Positions 37,404 to 46,376 of a DNA stretch of 64,000 bases are shown in pieces. This DNA is from Afipia sp. OHSU_II-C1 (lineage in GTDB: Bacteria > Pseudomonadota > Alphaproteobacteria > Rhizobiales > Xanthobacteraceae): assembly GCF_000497575.1 (NCBI RefSeq), contig NZ_APJI01000015.1, positions 207,610-271,609 on the forward strand, in the 5' to 3' direction. Positions within the stretch are counted from its first letter, which is position 1, and every line of letters starts with the position of its first letter. The notes under the pieces are model-generated. The model did no database searches, was not told where the DNA came from, and worked only from the letters and a program-made list of their open reading frames with translations. The position numbers were made by a program, and so were the translations under genes.

Positions 37404-38417
37404 ATGACGCTCGATTTGGTGACACGCCAACCTTCAACACAGCCGGATTTTCCAAGGTTTGAAGCGGGAGCGCCCTGGTGGGGCGGTCACCTTCAAACCA
37501 TCGCCGGTGCCCTGCCCGCCAGTCCGCGTGATCTCGATCCGTATCCAGGCGAGCGGCTATCCGCGCTCGTTCCGGACGGAACAGGAGACCGCCTGATTGC
37601 AACGCTTCACCGTCCAGCTATCCCGGACACCAGACGCTGCGTGGTCATCCTGGTTCATGGCGTGAGCGGCAGCGAAGACAGCAGCTATGTTCTCCGCTCG
37701 GCGATTTACTTTCTGAACCTCGGCCATCCGGTGCTGCGCGCCAACCTGCGCGGCGCCGGCCCGTCGCGGCCGTTTTGCAAGCTTCAGTATAATGCCGGCA
37801 CGACCGACGATCTGGTCCATCTGGTGTCTATGGTGCCGGCCGACTTACGGCCTAATGGAATCGCCGCGATGGGCTACTCCCTCGGTGCGAATGTGCTGAT
37901 GAAGTTTCTGGGCGAGCAGAGATCATCGGTGCCCTTGAAGGCTGCCATCGCCGTATCGTCTCCCCTCGATCTGGCGGCGGTGTCACGCCGGCTCATGCGG
38001 TGGGACAATACGCTGTTTCAATACGCAATCCTGTCCCAGTTGAGGACGGAAAGCATCAAACCCGCCGCGGAGCTTTCAGAGCAGGAGCGGGATGCGGTGC
38101 TCGGGACTCGCACCGTCTGGGACTTCGATCAGACCTTTACCGCTCCCCGTAACGGCTTTCGCGATGCTGAGGACTATTACACGCGCTCATCGTGCGCTGG
38201 ATTTCTGGAACACATCGCGGTCCCGACACTGATGATCCATGCGGCCAACGATCCGATCGTCCCGAGCGAGGCCTATCTTCAGTACAGATGGGACAGAAAT
38301 CCAAAACTGGTTCGCTTGCTTGCGCAATCCGGCGGACACTGCGGATTCCGCGGAGCCGATCGCCACGCCCACTGGCATGACGTGTGTGCCGCCCGATTTC
38401 TGCAGACCATCGAATAA
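37404..38417 (+). CDS. Alpha/beta fold hydrolase of the YheT family
   Basis: A 337-residue hydrolase with the family signature GGHLQTIAG near the N-terminus, HGVSGSEDSSYVL for the oxyanion loop, nucleophile Ser in AMGYSLGANVLMKFLG, Asp in HAANDPIVP and His in GGHCGFRG. The E. coli relative has no firmly established substrate; carboxylesterase activity is likely. I chose the ATG at 37404 since GGGGAGAG stands 6 bases upstream; one at 37377 would overlap that site. It is a single gene on the plus strand. Confidence 0.88.
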   Translation: MTLDLVTRQPSTQPDFPRFEAGAPWWGGHLQTIAGALPASPRDLDPYPGERLSALVPDGTGDRLIATLHRPAIPDTRRCVVILVHGVSGSEDSSYVLRSAIYFLNLGHPVLRANLRGAGPSRPFCKLQYNAGTTDDLVHLVSMVPADLRPNGIAAMGYSLGANVLMKFLGEQRSSVPLKAAIAVSSPLDLAAVSRRLMRWDNTLFQYAILSQLRTESIKPAAELSEQERDAVLGTRTVWDFDQTFTAPRNGFRDAEDYYTRSSCAGFLEHIAVPTLMIHAANDPIVPSEAYLQYRWDRNPKLVRLLAQSGGHCGFRGADRHAHWHDVCAARFLQTIE

Positions 38418-38840
38418 ATCCAGGCGAGATGCCCGGCGGCAGGTTTTCTGGCGGAGGGAGAGAGACTTAGATCGAACCGTCTCTGCATGGACAATCGTAG
38501 TAGCACGCCTAGCAACGCAATTCCGCGACAAGCCGCTAAGCTTCTCTCGCCGTCCTGTAAATTGCAACGTAGTGAGAGTAGAGCAATTCCACTCCGAACA
38601 ACAGGATCAACAATAGCGGCCTTGAAGCACGCTCAGTCAGGCTCGCCCAGCAGTCTTCCGGTTGATCTGTGAATGAAGTGCAGCCGCGTGCAGGCAGAAC
38701 ACAAGACTGCCTTGTACACTTGCTCCGCTTCAGGCTGCTCATCGTCAGGCATCCATGCCTGCACGTTAAGACCCGTCTGAGGGCACCGGTAAATCAAATT
38801 AGCCATCTCAAAATTGTGGATCAGACAATCCGGCCCAAGT

Positions 38841-38854
38841 TTGATCTATCTCAA
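38841..38854 (+). promoter_or_regulatory. FNR/FixK-like box TTGATCTATCTCAA
   Basis: Nine of ten half-site bases match TTGAT-N4-ATCAA. If it acts as a class II site (centre at -41.5), transcription would start near 38889, 59 bases before the small gene at 38948. Confidence 0.6.
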
Positions 38855-38900
38855 GCCCTACCGACACTACAGATCAGCCATCGGTTCGAACGGTCGACGA

Positions 38901-38914
38901 CTGATCTGAATCAA
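38901..38914 (+). promoter_or_regulatory. FNR/FixK-like box CTGATCTGAATCAA
   Basis: Nine of ten half-site bases match. It lies 33 bases before the ATG at 38948 and is closer than the other box; used at -41.5 it would give an almost leaderless mRNA, so it could instead be a second or repressing site. Confidence 0.5.
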
Positions 38915-38947
38915 GGTTGAGTTCGGTCTCCGGCCTAGATTGGAGAT

Positions 38948-39148
38948 ATGTGGCAAAACATATCAACCGCGCCGATCGAGCAGTATCTCGCAGTTGCAAC
39001 CATTGATGATGAGGTGCACGCGATGACCTTTCCGTGCGTTCTGACGAACGACGGATGGCTGAACGCCGAGACGATGAGACGGCTTGAAATCTCGCCAACA
39101 CATTGGCGTAAGTGGCCCGCCATGACCTATTTCTGCTGTTGCGGCTGA
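38948..39148 (+). CDS. Small conserved hypothetical protein of the FNR/FixK region
   Basis: A 66-residue protein beginning MWQNISTAPIEQYLAVA and ending PTHWRKWPAMTYFCCCG. I recall related small proteins in Bradyrhizobium with a start like MWQ-I-TAPFD, a central FPC segment and a PTHWR end, often near respiratory genes; here the FPC and PTHWR parts are present. GGAG lies 2 bases before ATG, closer than usual. Three Cys in a row end the protein (CCCG), an odd feature that could bind metal or be fortuitous. It has two FNR/FixK-like boxes upstream, pointing to low-oxygen expression. Function unknown. Confidence 0.6.
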   Translation: MWQNISTAPIEQYLAVATIDDEVHAMTFPCVLTNDGWLNAETMRRLEISPTHWRKWPAMTYFCCCG

Positions 39149-39198
39149 GGGACCACAGTCGCGGGACCGTCGCCAGATACAGGCCCGTTCAGTTCACT

Positions 39199-40485
39199 TC
39201 AAAGCCCGAACCTGCGCCATGCGCTCGACAAGGCCGCCACCAATTGATCGATGTGTTCGTCAGTGTGCAGCGGCGTGGGCGTGATGCGCAGCCGTTCTGT
39301 TCCGCGCGGAACAGTCGGATAGTTGATCGGCTGAATGTAGATGCCGAAATCATTGAGCAGGTAATCGCTGACGGCCTTGCATGTCTTCGCGTCTCCAACA
39401 GGAACAGGCACGATATGCGATCCGTTCCGCAGTTGTGGAAGTCCGTGGGCGTCCAGCATCGATTTCAGGCGCGCGACGCGGTTCTGGTGCCGCGCTCTTT
39501 CCCGGCCCGATGCCTTCAGATGCCGGATGGCGGCCGTCGCAGCCGCGCAAACCGCCGGTGGCAGAGCGGTCGTGAAGATAAATCCCGGCGCATGGGAGCG
39601 GACGGCATCGACGAGCGCAGCGGAGCCGGCGATATATCCACCGAGACAGCCAAACGCTTTCGCCAGCGTCCCTTCGATCACATCAATGCGAGCGGACAGC
39701 CCCCGCTCTTCGCTGATGCCACCACCGCGCGGGCCATACATCCCGACGGCATGGACCTCATCGCAATACGTCATCGCGCCATAGCGCTCGGCCAGATCAC
39801 AGATCTCCTCGATGGGGGCGATGTCTCCATCCATCGAATAGAGGCTTTCGAACACGATGAGCTTCGGCCGTTGCCTGCCCGCCGCACTCAGAAGCTGTTC
39901 GAGATGATCGAGGTCGTTGTGACGGAATATCTGCTTCTCGCAATTCGATTGGTGAATCCCCTCGATCATCGAATTGTGGTTGGACGCATCCGACAGGATC
40001 AGACAGCCGGGCAGCAGCTTTCCAATTGTGGAGATTCCCGTCTGATTTGAAACATAGCCCGACGTGAATACGAGAGCCGCCTTCTTGTCGTGCAGGTCGG
40101 CCAGCTCCGCTTCGAGCTCGACCAACGGATGATTGGTGCCGCCGATATTTCGGGTGCCTCCGGCTCCGGTGCCCATGCGCTTCGCGGTCTCAATCATCGC
40201 TCCGACGACGGAAGCATTCTGGCTCATCCCGAGATAGTCATTCGAACACCACAGCAAGATCTTGCGAGGCCCCGTTGCTGAATGCCAGATGGCGTGAGGA
40301 TACTCGCCTGCGACACGCTCGATGTCGGCAAACACCCGGTAGCGTTGTTCTTCGTGAAGCCGGTGGAGTGATGCCTTGAAGAGAGCTTCGTAATCGGTCG
40401 TCCCGGCCTGCTTGACGGCGTCGCAAAATCTCACAGGCGGCCGCGCCTGCGGCTTTAGTGCAAACGCTGAATTTGCGAGCGACAT
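39199..40485 (-). CDS. hemA: 5-aminolevulinate synthase
   Basis: A 428-residue PLP enzyme of the alpha-oxoamine synthase family that condenses glycine and succinyl-CoA to 5-aminolevulinate, the first step of heme in alphaproteobacteria. Motifs: [39 protein letters not shown] and the PLP Lys in [17 protein letters not shown] perfect FNR/FixK box is centred 63 bases upstream of the ATG (40542-40555). FixLJ/FixK-type oxygen control of hemA is known for B. japonicum. The extended N-terminus (residues 1-25) is a little longer than in the shortest relatives. Confidence 0.95.
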   Translation of the reverse strand: MSLANSAFALKPQARPPVRFCDAVKQAGTTDYEALFKASLHRLHEEQRYRVFADIERVAGEYPHAIWHSATGPRKILLWCSNDYLGMSQNASVVGAMIETAKRMGTGAGGTRNIGGTNHPLVELEAELADLHDKKAALVFTSGYVSNQTGISTIGKLLPGCLILSDASNHNSMIEGIHQSNCEKQIFRHNDLDHLEQLLSAAGRQRPKLIVFESLYSMDGDIAPIEEICDLAERYGAMTYCDEVHAVGMYGPRGGGISEERGLSARIDVIEGTLAKAFGCLGGYIAGSAALVDAVRSHAPGFIFTTALPPAVCAAATAAIRHLKASGRERARHQNRVARLKSMLDAHGLPQLRNGSHIVPVPVGDAKTCKAVSDYLLNDFGIYIQPINYPTVPRGTERLRITPTPLHTDEHIDQLVAALSSAWRRFGL

Positions 40486-40541
40486 CGTTGTGACCTCTCT
40501 TGTGCTGAAATACAGGATGCCGCAGCCCGGAGCCTGTCTTC

Positions 40542-40555
40542 TTGATGCACATCAA
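40542..40555. promoter_or_regulatory. Perfect FNR/FixK box between hemA and a DUF2892 gene
   Basis: TTGATGCACATCAA matches the consensus at all ten half-site bases and is symmetric. Placed at -41.5 it gives a start near 40507 for hemA (22-base leader) and near 40590 for the divergent small gene (39-base leader), so one site can serve both. Confidence 0.85.
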
Positions 40556-40628
40556 GGCCTTTCGAAGCCAATCAGCTCAACCTCCAACAAGGCTGCTTGC
40601 CGCAGCCGATTGTCATGGAGGCTGTCGT

Positions 40629-40835
40629 ATGTCGCGCAACGTGGGTATGGCGGATCGAATGGTCCGTATCGTGGTGGGGCTTGCACTGATCGCGTTCGCG
40701 CTTCGCAACGGCCTTCCGATCAAAGGCTGGGACTGGGCCGGGCTGATCGGATTCGTGCCGTTGCTTACGGGACTTTTTGCGACCTGCCCGGCTTACAGCC
40801 TGATCGGCTATTCAAGCTGCGAAAAGCGCAGGTAG
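40629..40835 (+). CDS. DUF2892-family small membrane protein
   Basis: A 68-residue protein with two hydrophobic segments (about 12-27 and 38-52) and the signature NVGMADRMVRIVVGLAL near the start and FATCPAYSLIG near the end. It matches the DUF2892 (YgaP C-terminal-like inner membrane) family, whose Cys in the TCPAY segment is conserved. GGAG is 8 bases before ATG. It is divergent from hemA and shares with it a perfect FNR/FixK box. In other bacteria similar domains are joined to rhodanese domains; a role in sulfur or thiol handling under low oxygen is only conjecture. Confidence 0.8.
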   Translation: MSRNVGMADRMVRIVVGLALIAFALRNGLPIKGWDWAGLIGFVPLLTGLFATCPAYSLIGYSSCEKRR

Positions 40836-40871
40836 CCCCCCAGCGATCTCACGGCTAAAACCCGCTAAACC

Positions 40872-41030
40872 TTATGAGGGCGGCAGAGGCGGCTCGTCGT
40901 CGGCAATCGCGCGCCATCCAGCGCCGTCGAGATCATCGTACTGCCCGCTCCTGAGCGACCACAGGAAACCCAGGAGACCGATGAGGCCGAGCGCCAGAGC
41001 GAGCGGCACGAGGTAAGCGAGAACTTCCAT
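40872..41030 (-). CDS. ccoS: Cbb3 oxidase maturation protein CcoS (FixS)
   Basis: A 52-residue protein with one N-terminal helix (MEVLAYLVPLALALGLIGLL) followed by the family pattern FLWSLRSGQYDDLDG and an acidic, Pro-rich tail. Its ATG shares a base with the TGA stop of ccoI (TGATG), the standard fixI-fixS junction. CcoS is needed for cofactor insertion into the cbb3 oxidase. It is the last gene of the ccoGHIS operon. Confidence 0.93.
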   Translation of the reverse strand: MEVLAYLVPLALALGLIGLLGFLWSLRSGQYDDLDGAGWRAIADDEPPLPPS

Positions 41031-43222
41031 CACGTCATCTCCGGCGCGGCGCGGCGTGCGCGCAGCGAGTTCAGCATGACCAGGATCGACGATCCCGACA
41101 TGGCCGCCGCGGCAACCAGCGGCGTTGCGTATCCCACGATCGCGATCGGAACAGCCAGAACATTGTAGCCGATCGCCAGCGCCAGATTTTGCCGCATCAG
41201 TTGCAGCGCCTTGCGTGAGAAATCGACGGCGGCCAGCACCGGAACAAGATCCTTGCCCAGAAAGATCATGTCCGCAGCCGCCTGGCTGAGATGGGTCGCA
41301 CTCACCGGCGACATCGAAACCGATGCTGCCGCAAGCGCCGGTGCATCGTTCAGGCCGTCACCGACCATCATGACTGTGCGGCCGCGCCGCTTCAGGTCTT
41401 CGATATAAGCAATCTTGTCGGTCGGCGTGAGACCCGCACGCCACGCAATGATCCCCAAGGCCGCCGCGGCATGCTTTACGGCAGGCTCTCGATCGCCGGA
41501 GAGAATTTCGACTGCAACGCCGCGTTTGACGAGGCTGCGTATCGTAGCCGCCGCATCCGGCCGAAGCTGTTGCCGCACAGCGAAAACGTAACGCTCCTGT
41601 CCGCGGCTGAAAGCGACCACGGAAATCTCCGGATCCGTGCTCAGAATCTCGTTCGCCATCCGGTCTGCATTGCAGAACGACGGCCGGCCGAGCCTGAGTT
41701 CGACTCCATCGATCAGACCTCTCACGCCCTGCCCCGGTTCTTCCACGATTCCTTCCAGCGGAGACGTGGTTTTCGAGGCGCGAGCGACCGCTGCCGCAAC
41801 CGGATGATGGCTCGCCAGAGCCAGCCGTCCCGCCAGTTGAAGGACATCCGCCGGAATAGCAGTGACATTCACCACGTCGAGTTCAGGCAAGGTCAGCGTG
41901 CCCGTTTTGTCGAAGACGACCGTATCAACGTCAGCGACGCGCTCCACCGCATCGCCGGAATTGAGCAGGACACCGGCGCGAAACAGCGCGCCGGCCACGA
42001 TCGTTTGCACCGCCGGGATCGCCAGGCCGAGCGCACATGGACAGGTAATGATCAGAACCGCGATCGCGGTGACGATTGCATCATGCCAGCTCGCGCCAAG
42101 CGCAACCCATCCCAGCATTGTGAGCAGCGCCGTCGTGTGCACCACCGGCGCATAAAGCCGTGACGCCCGGTCCGCCAGTTGCACATAGCGCGAGCGCGCC
42201 TGTAGCGCGTTTTCAAGCAACCGGGAAATCTCTGACAGCAGTGTTCCTTCCGCTGCCGCCCCGACCCGGACGCGCAGCGTGCCTGAAATATTCATTGTCC
42301 CCGCATAAACCGCAGTGCCGGCCTCCGCCGCGACATACCGTGTCTCACCCGTGATCAGGCTCTGGTCGATTTCCGATCGCCCATCGATGACCTTGCCGTC
42401 GATGGCGCATCGTTCGCCCGGACGCAGAAGCACGATGTCGCCGGGAACGACGGCCGCAACAGGCACTTCACTGATCTCGGTCGGAGATACGAATTTGGTC
42501 GCGGTCTCGGCCTTCAGCGCCGCAAGATTTCCGGCGACGGCTCGCGTGCGGCGCCGCATGTTCTGATCGAGATAACGGCCGGCGAGCAGAAAGGTGAGAA
42601 GCATGATGGCCGCATCGAAATAGGCATGCTCGGCATGATGAATCGTCTCGACGATCGACATGCCGAGCGCCAGCACGACGCCGATACTGATGGGAACATC
42701 CATATTGACGCCGCGCGAACGAAGCGCCGTAAATGCCGAGCGGAAGAACGGCTGCCCGGCATAGGCTGCGGCTGGCAGGGCGATCAGGGCCGACAGCCAG
42801 TGGAAGAAATCACGCTGCTCCGGAATCATATCGGTGACGTTGCCCGACCACACCGGAATCGACAACATCATCACATTCATGGTGGCGAAGGCCGCCACGC
42901 CAAGGCAGCGCAGCAGAAATCGCGACTGCTCGGCCTCAACCACTTCCGCCCGGACCGGCTCAAACGGATAAGCCTTGTATCCGAGCGCCGCGAGACGATC
43001 GACAAACTGCGCCGGATCAAGTGCCCCCTTCTTCCACTCCACCGCCAGACGGCGGTCGGTCAGGTTGACCCGCGCGAGGGTCACGTCCGGAATGGCGGAC
43101 AGTCCGCGCTCGATTTTCATCATGCAGCCGGCGCAACTGACACCCTCAACCGCAAGATCGAGATGAGCAAGACCTGAGCCCAGATCCTTGACGTAGTACG
43201 AGAAGTCCCGGTTGAGAGCCAT
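41030..43222 (-). CDS. ccoI: Copper-translocating P-type ATPase CcoI (FixI)
   Basis: A 730-residue P1B-type ATPase. The N-terminal metal-binding domain has GVSCAGCMMKIE (residues about 27-38), membrane metal site CPCALGLA, phosphorylation motif DKTGTLTLP, and GDGLNDAPAL in the ATP-binding domain. In the cco cluster this pump delivers copper for CcoN assembly. It overlaps ccoS by one base and follows ccoH by 9 bases. All key catalytic residues are present. Confidence 0.95.
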   Translation of the reverse strand: MALNRDFSYYVKDLGSGLAHLDLAVEGVSCAGCMMKIERGLSAIPDVTLARVNLTDRRLAVEWKKGALDPAQFVDRLAALGYKAYPFEPVRAEVVEAEQSRFLLRCLGVAAFATMNVMMLSIPVWSGNVTDMIPEQRDFFHWLSALIALPAAAYAGQPFFRSAFTALRSRGVNMDVPISIGVVLALGMSIVETIHHAEHAYFDAAIMLLTFLLAGRYLDQNMRRRTRAVAGNLAALKAETATKFVSPTEISEVPVAAVVPGDIVLLRPGERCAIDGKVIDGRSEIDQSLITGETRYVAAEAGTAVYAGTMNISGTLRVRVGAAAEGTLLSEISRLLENALQARSRYVQLADRASRLYAPVVHTTALLTMLGWVALGASWHDAIVTAIAVLIITCPCALGLAIPAVQTIVAGALFRAGVLLNSGDAVERVADVDTVVFDKTGTLTLPELDVVNVTAIPADVLQLAGRLALASHHPVAAAVARASKTTSPLEGIVEEPGQGVRGLIDGVELRLGRPSFCNADRMANEILSTDPEISVVAFSRGQERYVFAVRQQLRPDAAATIRSLVKRGVAVEILSGDREPAVKHAAAALGIIAWRAGLTPTDKIAYIEDLKRRGRTVMMVGDGLNDAPALAAASVSMSPVSATHLSQAAADMIFLGKDLVPVLAAVDFSRKALQLMRQNLALAIGYNVLAVPIAIVGYATPLVAAAAMSGSSILVMLNSLRARRAAPEMT

Positions 43223-43231
43223 GACGTCTCC

Positions 43232-43735
43232 TCAATCGCTCAGCATGACGTGATTTCGCGACCTGAATACGCGCTTGCCGCCCGTGTCGCCCTCAAGCAC
43301 GAGATTCCACTGACCAGGGAGAACTCCCTCGGCGCTTCCTTTGTAGATGCCGGTTTCAACTTCCGTCAGAGCTATGGTCCGGTCTGCCCGCTTGTCGGCG
43401 GGGCGCTCCAGACGAGCGGAAAAATCCAGCCCGGTTAGCGGCGCGCCCTTGCTGTCGTGCGCCACGATGCGAACGCTGGCGCTATTGGCGGGTCCGCGCG
43501 CGACATGCGCCTCGACCCGCCAACGGCGCGTATCCTGCTCGTGCGCGGTCTGAATTTCGCGTTCATAGGCCAGGCTTGCACGATACGCACTGTCCACATC
43601 GGTTCCGGACATTGTATCGATCGCGAACCGCATCATCAGCAAGTTGACCCCAATCACCACCCCGAAGAAGGCGACGAGCATGACAAACACAGCACGTCCC
43701 GTGAGAGGCTTTCCTAGAGTGGTCGAACTGTTCAT
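43232..43735 (-). CDS. ccoH: Cbb3 oxidase assembly protein CcoH (FixH)
   Basis: A 167-residue protein with one N-terminal membrane helix (about residues 12-36, RAVFVMLVAFFGVVIGVNLLM-like) and a periplasmic FixH domain ending VFRSRNHVMLSD. It takes part in cbb3 oxidase maturation with CcoG, CcoI and CcoS. I placed the start at 43735 (MNSSTTLGKP), with a purine-rich GGACGGATGG stretch upstream; the longer frame overlaps ccoG. The gene starts 23 bases after the ccoG stop. Confidence 0.92.
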   Translation of the reverse strand: MNSSTTLGKPLTGRAVFVMLVAFFGVVIGVNLLMMRFAIDTMSGTDVDSAYRASLAYEREIQTAHEQDTRRWRVEAHVARGPANSASVRIVAHDSKGAPLTGLDFSARLERPADKRADRTIALTEVETGIYKGSAEGVLPGQWNLVLEGDTGGKRVFRSRNHVMLSD

Positions 43736-43757
43736 GGGAGCCATCCGTCCGTGAATG

Positions 43758-45215
43758 TCATGGCGTGACAAAATTGTCCGTCGCGGACGCCGCCTCACCG
43801 AGGCCGATATCGGTGACGCGGAATGTCAGCGGCGTTGATTTTGGAAGCTCGCTGGCCGGCTTGGCTGTGACGAGAACACGCAGCTCAGTCGTCCGATCGC
43901 GCCCCAGCACGATCGCCGGCCTGTCCGGTGTGATCGAATCCACCCCGACCACATGAGCCACCGCGCCGCTCACGCCCTCGACATCGATCGCGATCGTCCG
44001 ATCGAAGCCACGCTTGTTCAGCAAGCGAACTGTATACGCATTGCGGATCGAGCCATCGCTCAGCTTGACGGCGATGGGATTGCGATCATGCAGCACGTTG
44101 ATGTCGAGCAGCGAGCGCGTCAGAAGCGCGTACAGCATGATACTTCCGACACCGGCGATCAGGGCGGCATAGACAATGGTCCTCGGCCGAATGAGCTTGA
44201 ATATCTCGGACTTGCCCGCCAGCCGACGCTGGATGTTGATATCGTTGTCATAGCCGATCAGACGGGTCGGCCTGCCGATCTTCGTCATCACGGTATCGCA
44301 TGCGTCGATGCAAAGACCGCACTGGATGCAACCCAGTTGCGCGCCGTCCCGGATGTCGATTCCGGTCGGGCACACTGCGACGCACTGCCGGCAATCGATG
44401 CAGTCGCCGACCGTCTCACCATGAGCCCGCCGCTCCAGCGCTTTCTTCAGCGACGTCCGCTCCTCGCCCCGGTCGTATTTGTAGGTGACGTTGAGCGCCC
44501 ATTCGTCGGTCAGGGCCGCCTGAATTCGCGGCCACGGGCACATGTAGACGCAGACCTGCTCGCGCATGAAACCGGCGAGCACATAAGTCGTGAAGGTCAG
44601 GATGACGATCCAGACATAGGCCAGCATCGGCGCCTGAAAGGTCACGAGTTCCTTCACAAGCGTGGGAGCATCGTTGAAGTACAGGACCCAGGCTCCGCCG
44701 GTCCACCAGGCGATCATGATCCAGATCGAATGCTTCAGCACGATTTCGGAACAACGCTGGAGCGTATAGCCCTCGGCGTCCTTTTTCATACGCTCGCGGC
44801 GATCTCCCTCGATGAGACGCTCGACCGCGTAAAACAGATCGGTCCAGACCGTTTGCGGGCACAGATAGCCGCACCAGATGCGACCGCCCACCGCGTTCAT
44901 CAGAAACAGCGTCAGGGCGGCGAGGATCAGAAGACCCGTGAAGTAGTAGACCTCCTGCGGCCACAGCTCGATGAAAAAGAAATAGAAGCGGCTGTTCGGC
45001 AAATCCACCAGCACCGCCTGGTTCGGTGCGCCCACGCCACGGTTCCAGCGGATGAACGGCAGAAAGTAGTAGATGCCGAGGCAAACAGCCATCAGCTTCC
45101 ATTTGATGCTGCGGAACGTTCCCGAGACGCTTTGCGGATAGACCTTCTTATGAGCCGCATATAGCGGCCCATAGTCATCGGCTTCCAGATCGTCAGGTGT
45201 GGTGATCTTGTTCAT
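43758..45215 (-). CDS. ccoG: Cbb3 oxidase accessory iron-sulfur protein CcoG (FixG)
   Basis: A 485-residue membrane protein. Several helices carry WCGYLCPQTVWTD and YMCPWPRIQ; two cubane-type cluster motifs follow as CIDCRQCVAVCPTG and CIQCGLCIDAC, and a C-terminal Ig-like domain ends the protein. It is a copper reductase/assembly factor needed for the cbb3 oxidase. A nine-of-ten FixK box is centred 60 bases upstream (45269-45282). It heads the ccoGHIS operon. Confidence 0.95.
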   Translation of the reverse strand: MNKITTPDDLEADDYGPLYAAHKKVYPQSVSGTFRSIKWKLMAVCLGIYYFLPFIRWNRGVGAPNQAVLVDLPNSRFYFFFIELWPQEVYYFTGLLILAALTLFLMNAVGGRIWCGYLCPQTVWTDLFYAVERLIEGDRRERMKKDAEGYTLQRCSEIVLKHSIWIMIAWWTGGAWVLYFNDAPTLVKELVTFQAPMLAYVWIVILTFTTYVLAGFMREQVCVYMCPWPRIQAALTDEWALNVTYKYDRGEERTSLKKALERRAHGETVGDCIDCRQCVAVCPTGIDIRDGAQLGCIQCGLCIDACDTVMTKIGRPTRLIGYDNDINIQRRLAGKSEIFKLIRPRTIVYAALIAGVGSIMLYALLTRSLLDINVLHDRNPIAVKLSDGSIRNAYTVRLLNKRGFDRTIAIDVEGVSGAVAHVVGVDSITPDRPAIVLGRDRTTELRVLVTAKPASELPKSTPLTFRVTDIGLGEAASATDNFVTP

Positions 45216-45268
45216 GAAGGATTGATCTCGCGCTATCTCTCAGGATAGCCGCGACCGCTCCAACGCTA

Positions 45269-45282
45269 TTGATCCAACTCAA
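45269..45282 (-). promoter_or_regulatory. FNR/FixK-like box upstream of ccoG
   Basis: TTGATCCAACTCAA matches nine of ten half-site bases. At -41.5 it sets a start near 45234, 19 bases before the ccoG ATG. It lies between ccoP and ccoG and so gives the assembly operon its own low-oxygen promoter. Confidence 0.75.
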
Positions 45283-45318
45283 GCCGGAGCCGGATAGTCG
45301 CGATGCGGCCGGAACGCA

Positions 45319-46194
45319 TTACTTTCCGCCGCCGAGCGAATGGACATAGACCGCCAGGGCCTTGATCGTTGCCGGATCGAGGCGGCCAGTCCATGCCGGC
45401 ATGACGCCAGCCCGGCCGTTGGTGATGGTCTCGATAATGGTCTGCTCGTCCGATCCATAAAGCCAGATCTTGTCGGTGAGATCAGGCGCGCCCTGCTCGA
45501 TGTTACCCTTGGCATTATCGCCATGACAGGCTGCGCAATTTTCCGCGAAGATTTTTCGTCCCGCGCCGCTGTCAAAACTTTTTGACGTGGACAGGCCCGA
45601 CAGAGACCTCACATAGTTTGCGACCGTGACAATCTGATCCTGCTTCAGGATGCCATCCTTGCCGAAAGCAAGCATCGCTCCCTCGTGGGACTTGGCATGG
45701 CCAGACCGCACGCCGAACTCGATGGTTTTGCCGATCTGGTCGAGCGATCCGCCCCATAGCCATTCGTCGTCGTTCAGATTCGGGTAGCCTTTTGCCCCCG
45801 CTCCACCGCTGCCATGACAAGGCGCGCAATTGTCGCCGAATACCGCCTTGCCCCGTGCACGCGCCAACGCAAGCAGCGCCGGGTCCTTCTCGATATCCGC
45901 CAAAGGCGTGGCATTGAGAGTGACCATCTTGCCGCCGCGAAGTTTCTCGAGGTTCGCAAGCTCGACGGCGACATCTGCGCGCGACGAATACCGGATGACA
46001 CCGGTGGTGTAACTCTGAACCAGCGGCCATGCCGGGTAAACGATCCAGTAGCCGACCGACCATGCAATGGTCGCGTAAAATGTGATGATCCACCACCGCG
46101 GCAGCGGGGTGTTCAACTCCTTGATTCCGTCCCACTGATGGCCGGTTGTTGCGGTGCCGGTTACGGAATCAATCTCGTCCTTGTGGTCGGTCAT
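45319..46194 (-). CDS. ccoP: Cbb3-type cytochrome c oxidase subunit III (CcoP, FixP)
   Basis: A 291-residue diheme c-type cytochrome: one N-terminal helix (about residues 33-53) and two cytochrome c domains with CAPCHGSGG (about 137) and CAACHGDNAKG (about 225). It passes electrons from the bc1 complex or cytochrome c to the CcoO subunit. It starts 6 bases after the ccoQ stop, fourth and last gene of ccoNOQP. Confidence 0.96.
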   Translation of the reverse strand: MTDHKDEIDSVTGTATTGHQWDGIKELNTPLPRWWIITFYATIAWSVGYWIVYPAWPLVQSYTTGVIRYSSRADVAVELANLEKLRGGKMVTLNATPLADIEKDPALLALARARGKAVFGDNCAPCHGSGGAGAKGYPNLNDDEWLWGGSLDQIGKTIEFGVRSGHAKSHEGAMLAFGKDGILKQDQIVTVANYVRSLSGLSTSKSFDSGAGRKIFAENCAACHGDNAKGNIEQGAPDLTDKIWLYGSDEQTIIETITNGRAGVMPAWTGRLDPATIKALAVYVHSLGGGK

Positions 46195-46200
46195 GAGCCG

Positions 46201-46365
46201 TCAGTCCTCTCGCAACGGAAGTCTCGACGCCGCATCGAACATCGCCTTGTTGCGAGGCCACAATGCGTAGACGACGATGGCGAAAAAGATGCCGACGAAT
46301 ATGGGCGTCCACCAGGTCACGACGAAACCCGAGACGGCGTTCTGGACGGTAAGGATCGCTTTCAT
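46201..46365 (-). CDS. ccoQ: Cbb3-type oxidase small subunit CcoQ (FixQ)
   Basis: A 54-residue protein with one helix: it begins MKAILTVQNAVSGF, passes through WWTPIFVGIFFAIVVYALWP (a typical CcoQ segment), and ends with a charged tail (RNKAMFDAAS, PLRED). CcoQ stabilises the interaction of CcoP with the CcoNO core. It lies between ccoO and ccoP on the minus strand, 11 bases after ccoO. Confidence 0.93.
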   Translation of the reverse strand: MKAILTVQNAVSGFVVTWWTPIFVGIFFAIVVYALWPRNKAMFDAASRLPLRED

Positions 46366-46376
46366 ATCCCGGCTTC

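Larger units (their letters stand above)
38418..38947. other. Long non-coding stretch before the low-oxygen island
   Basis: Some 530 bases follow the hydrolase gene without a frame that looks coding. The last 110 bases contain two FNR/FixK-like boxes (38841 and 38901). I found no RNA gene by eye. The stretch is less GC-rich than its surroundings. Confidence 0.5.

Noticed and set aside
38487..38920. Short plus-strand frames in the gap before the low-oxygen island
   Set aside because: No ribosome sites or family likeness; the FNR-like box at 38841 lies inside one of them.
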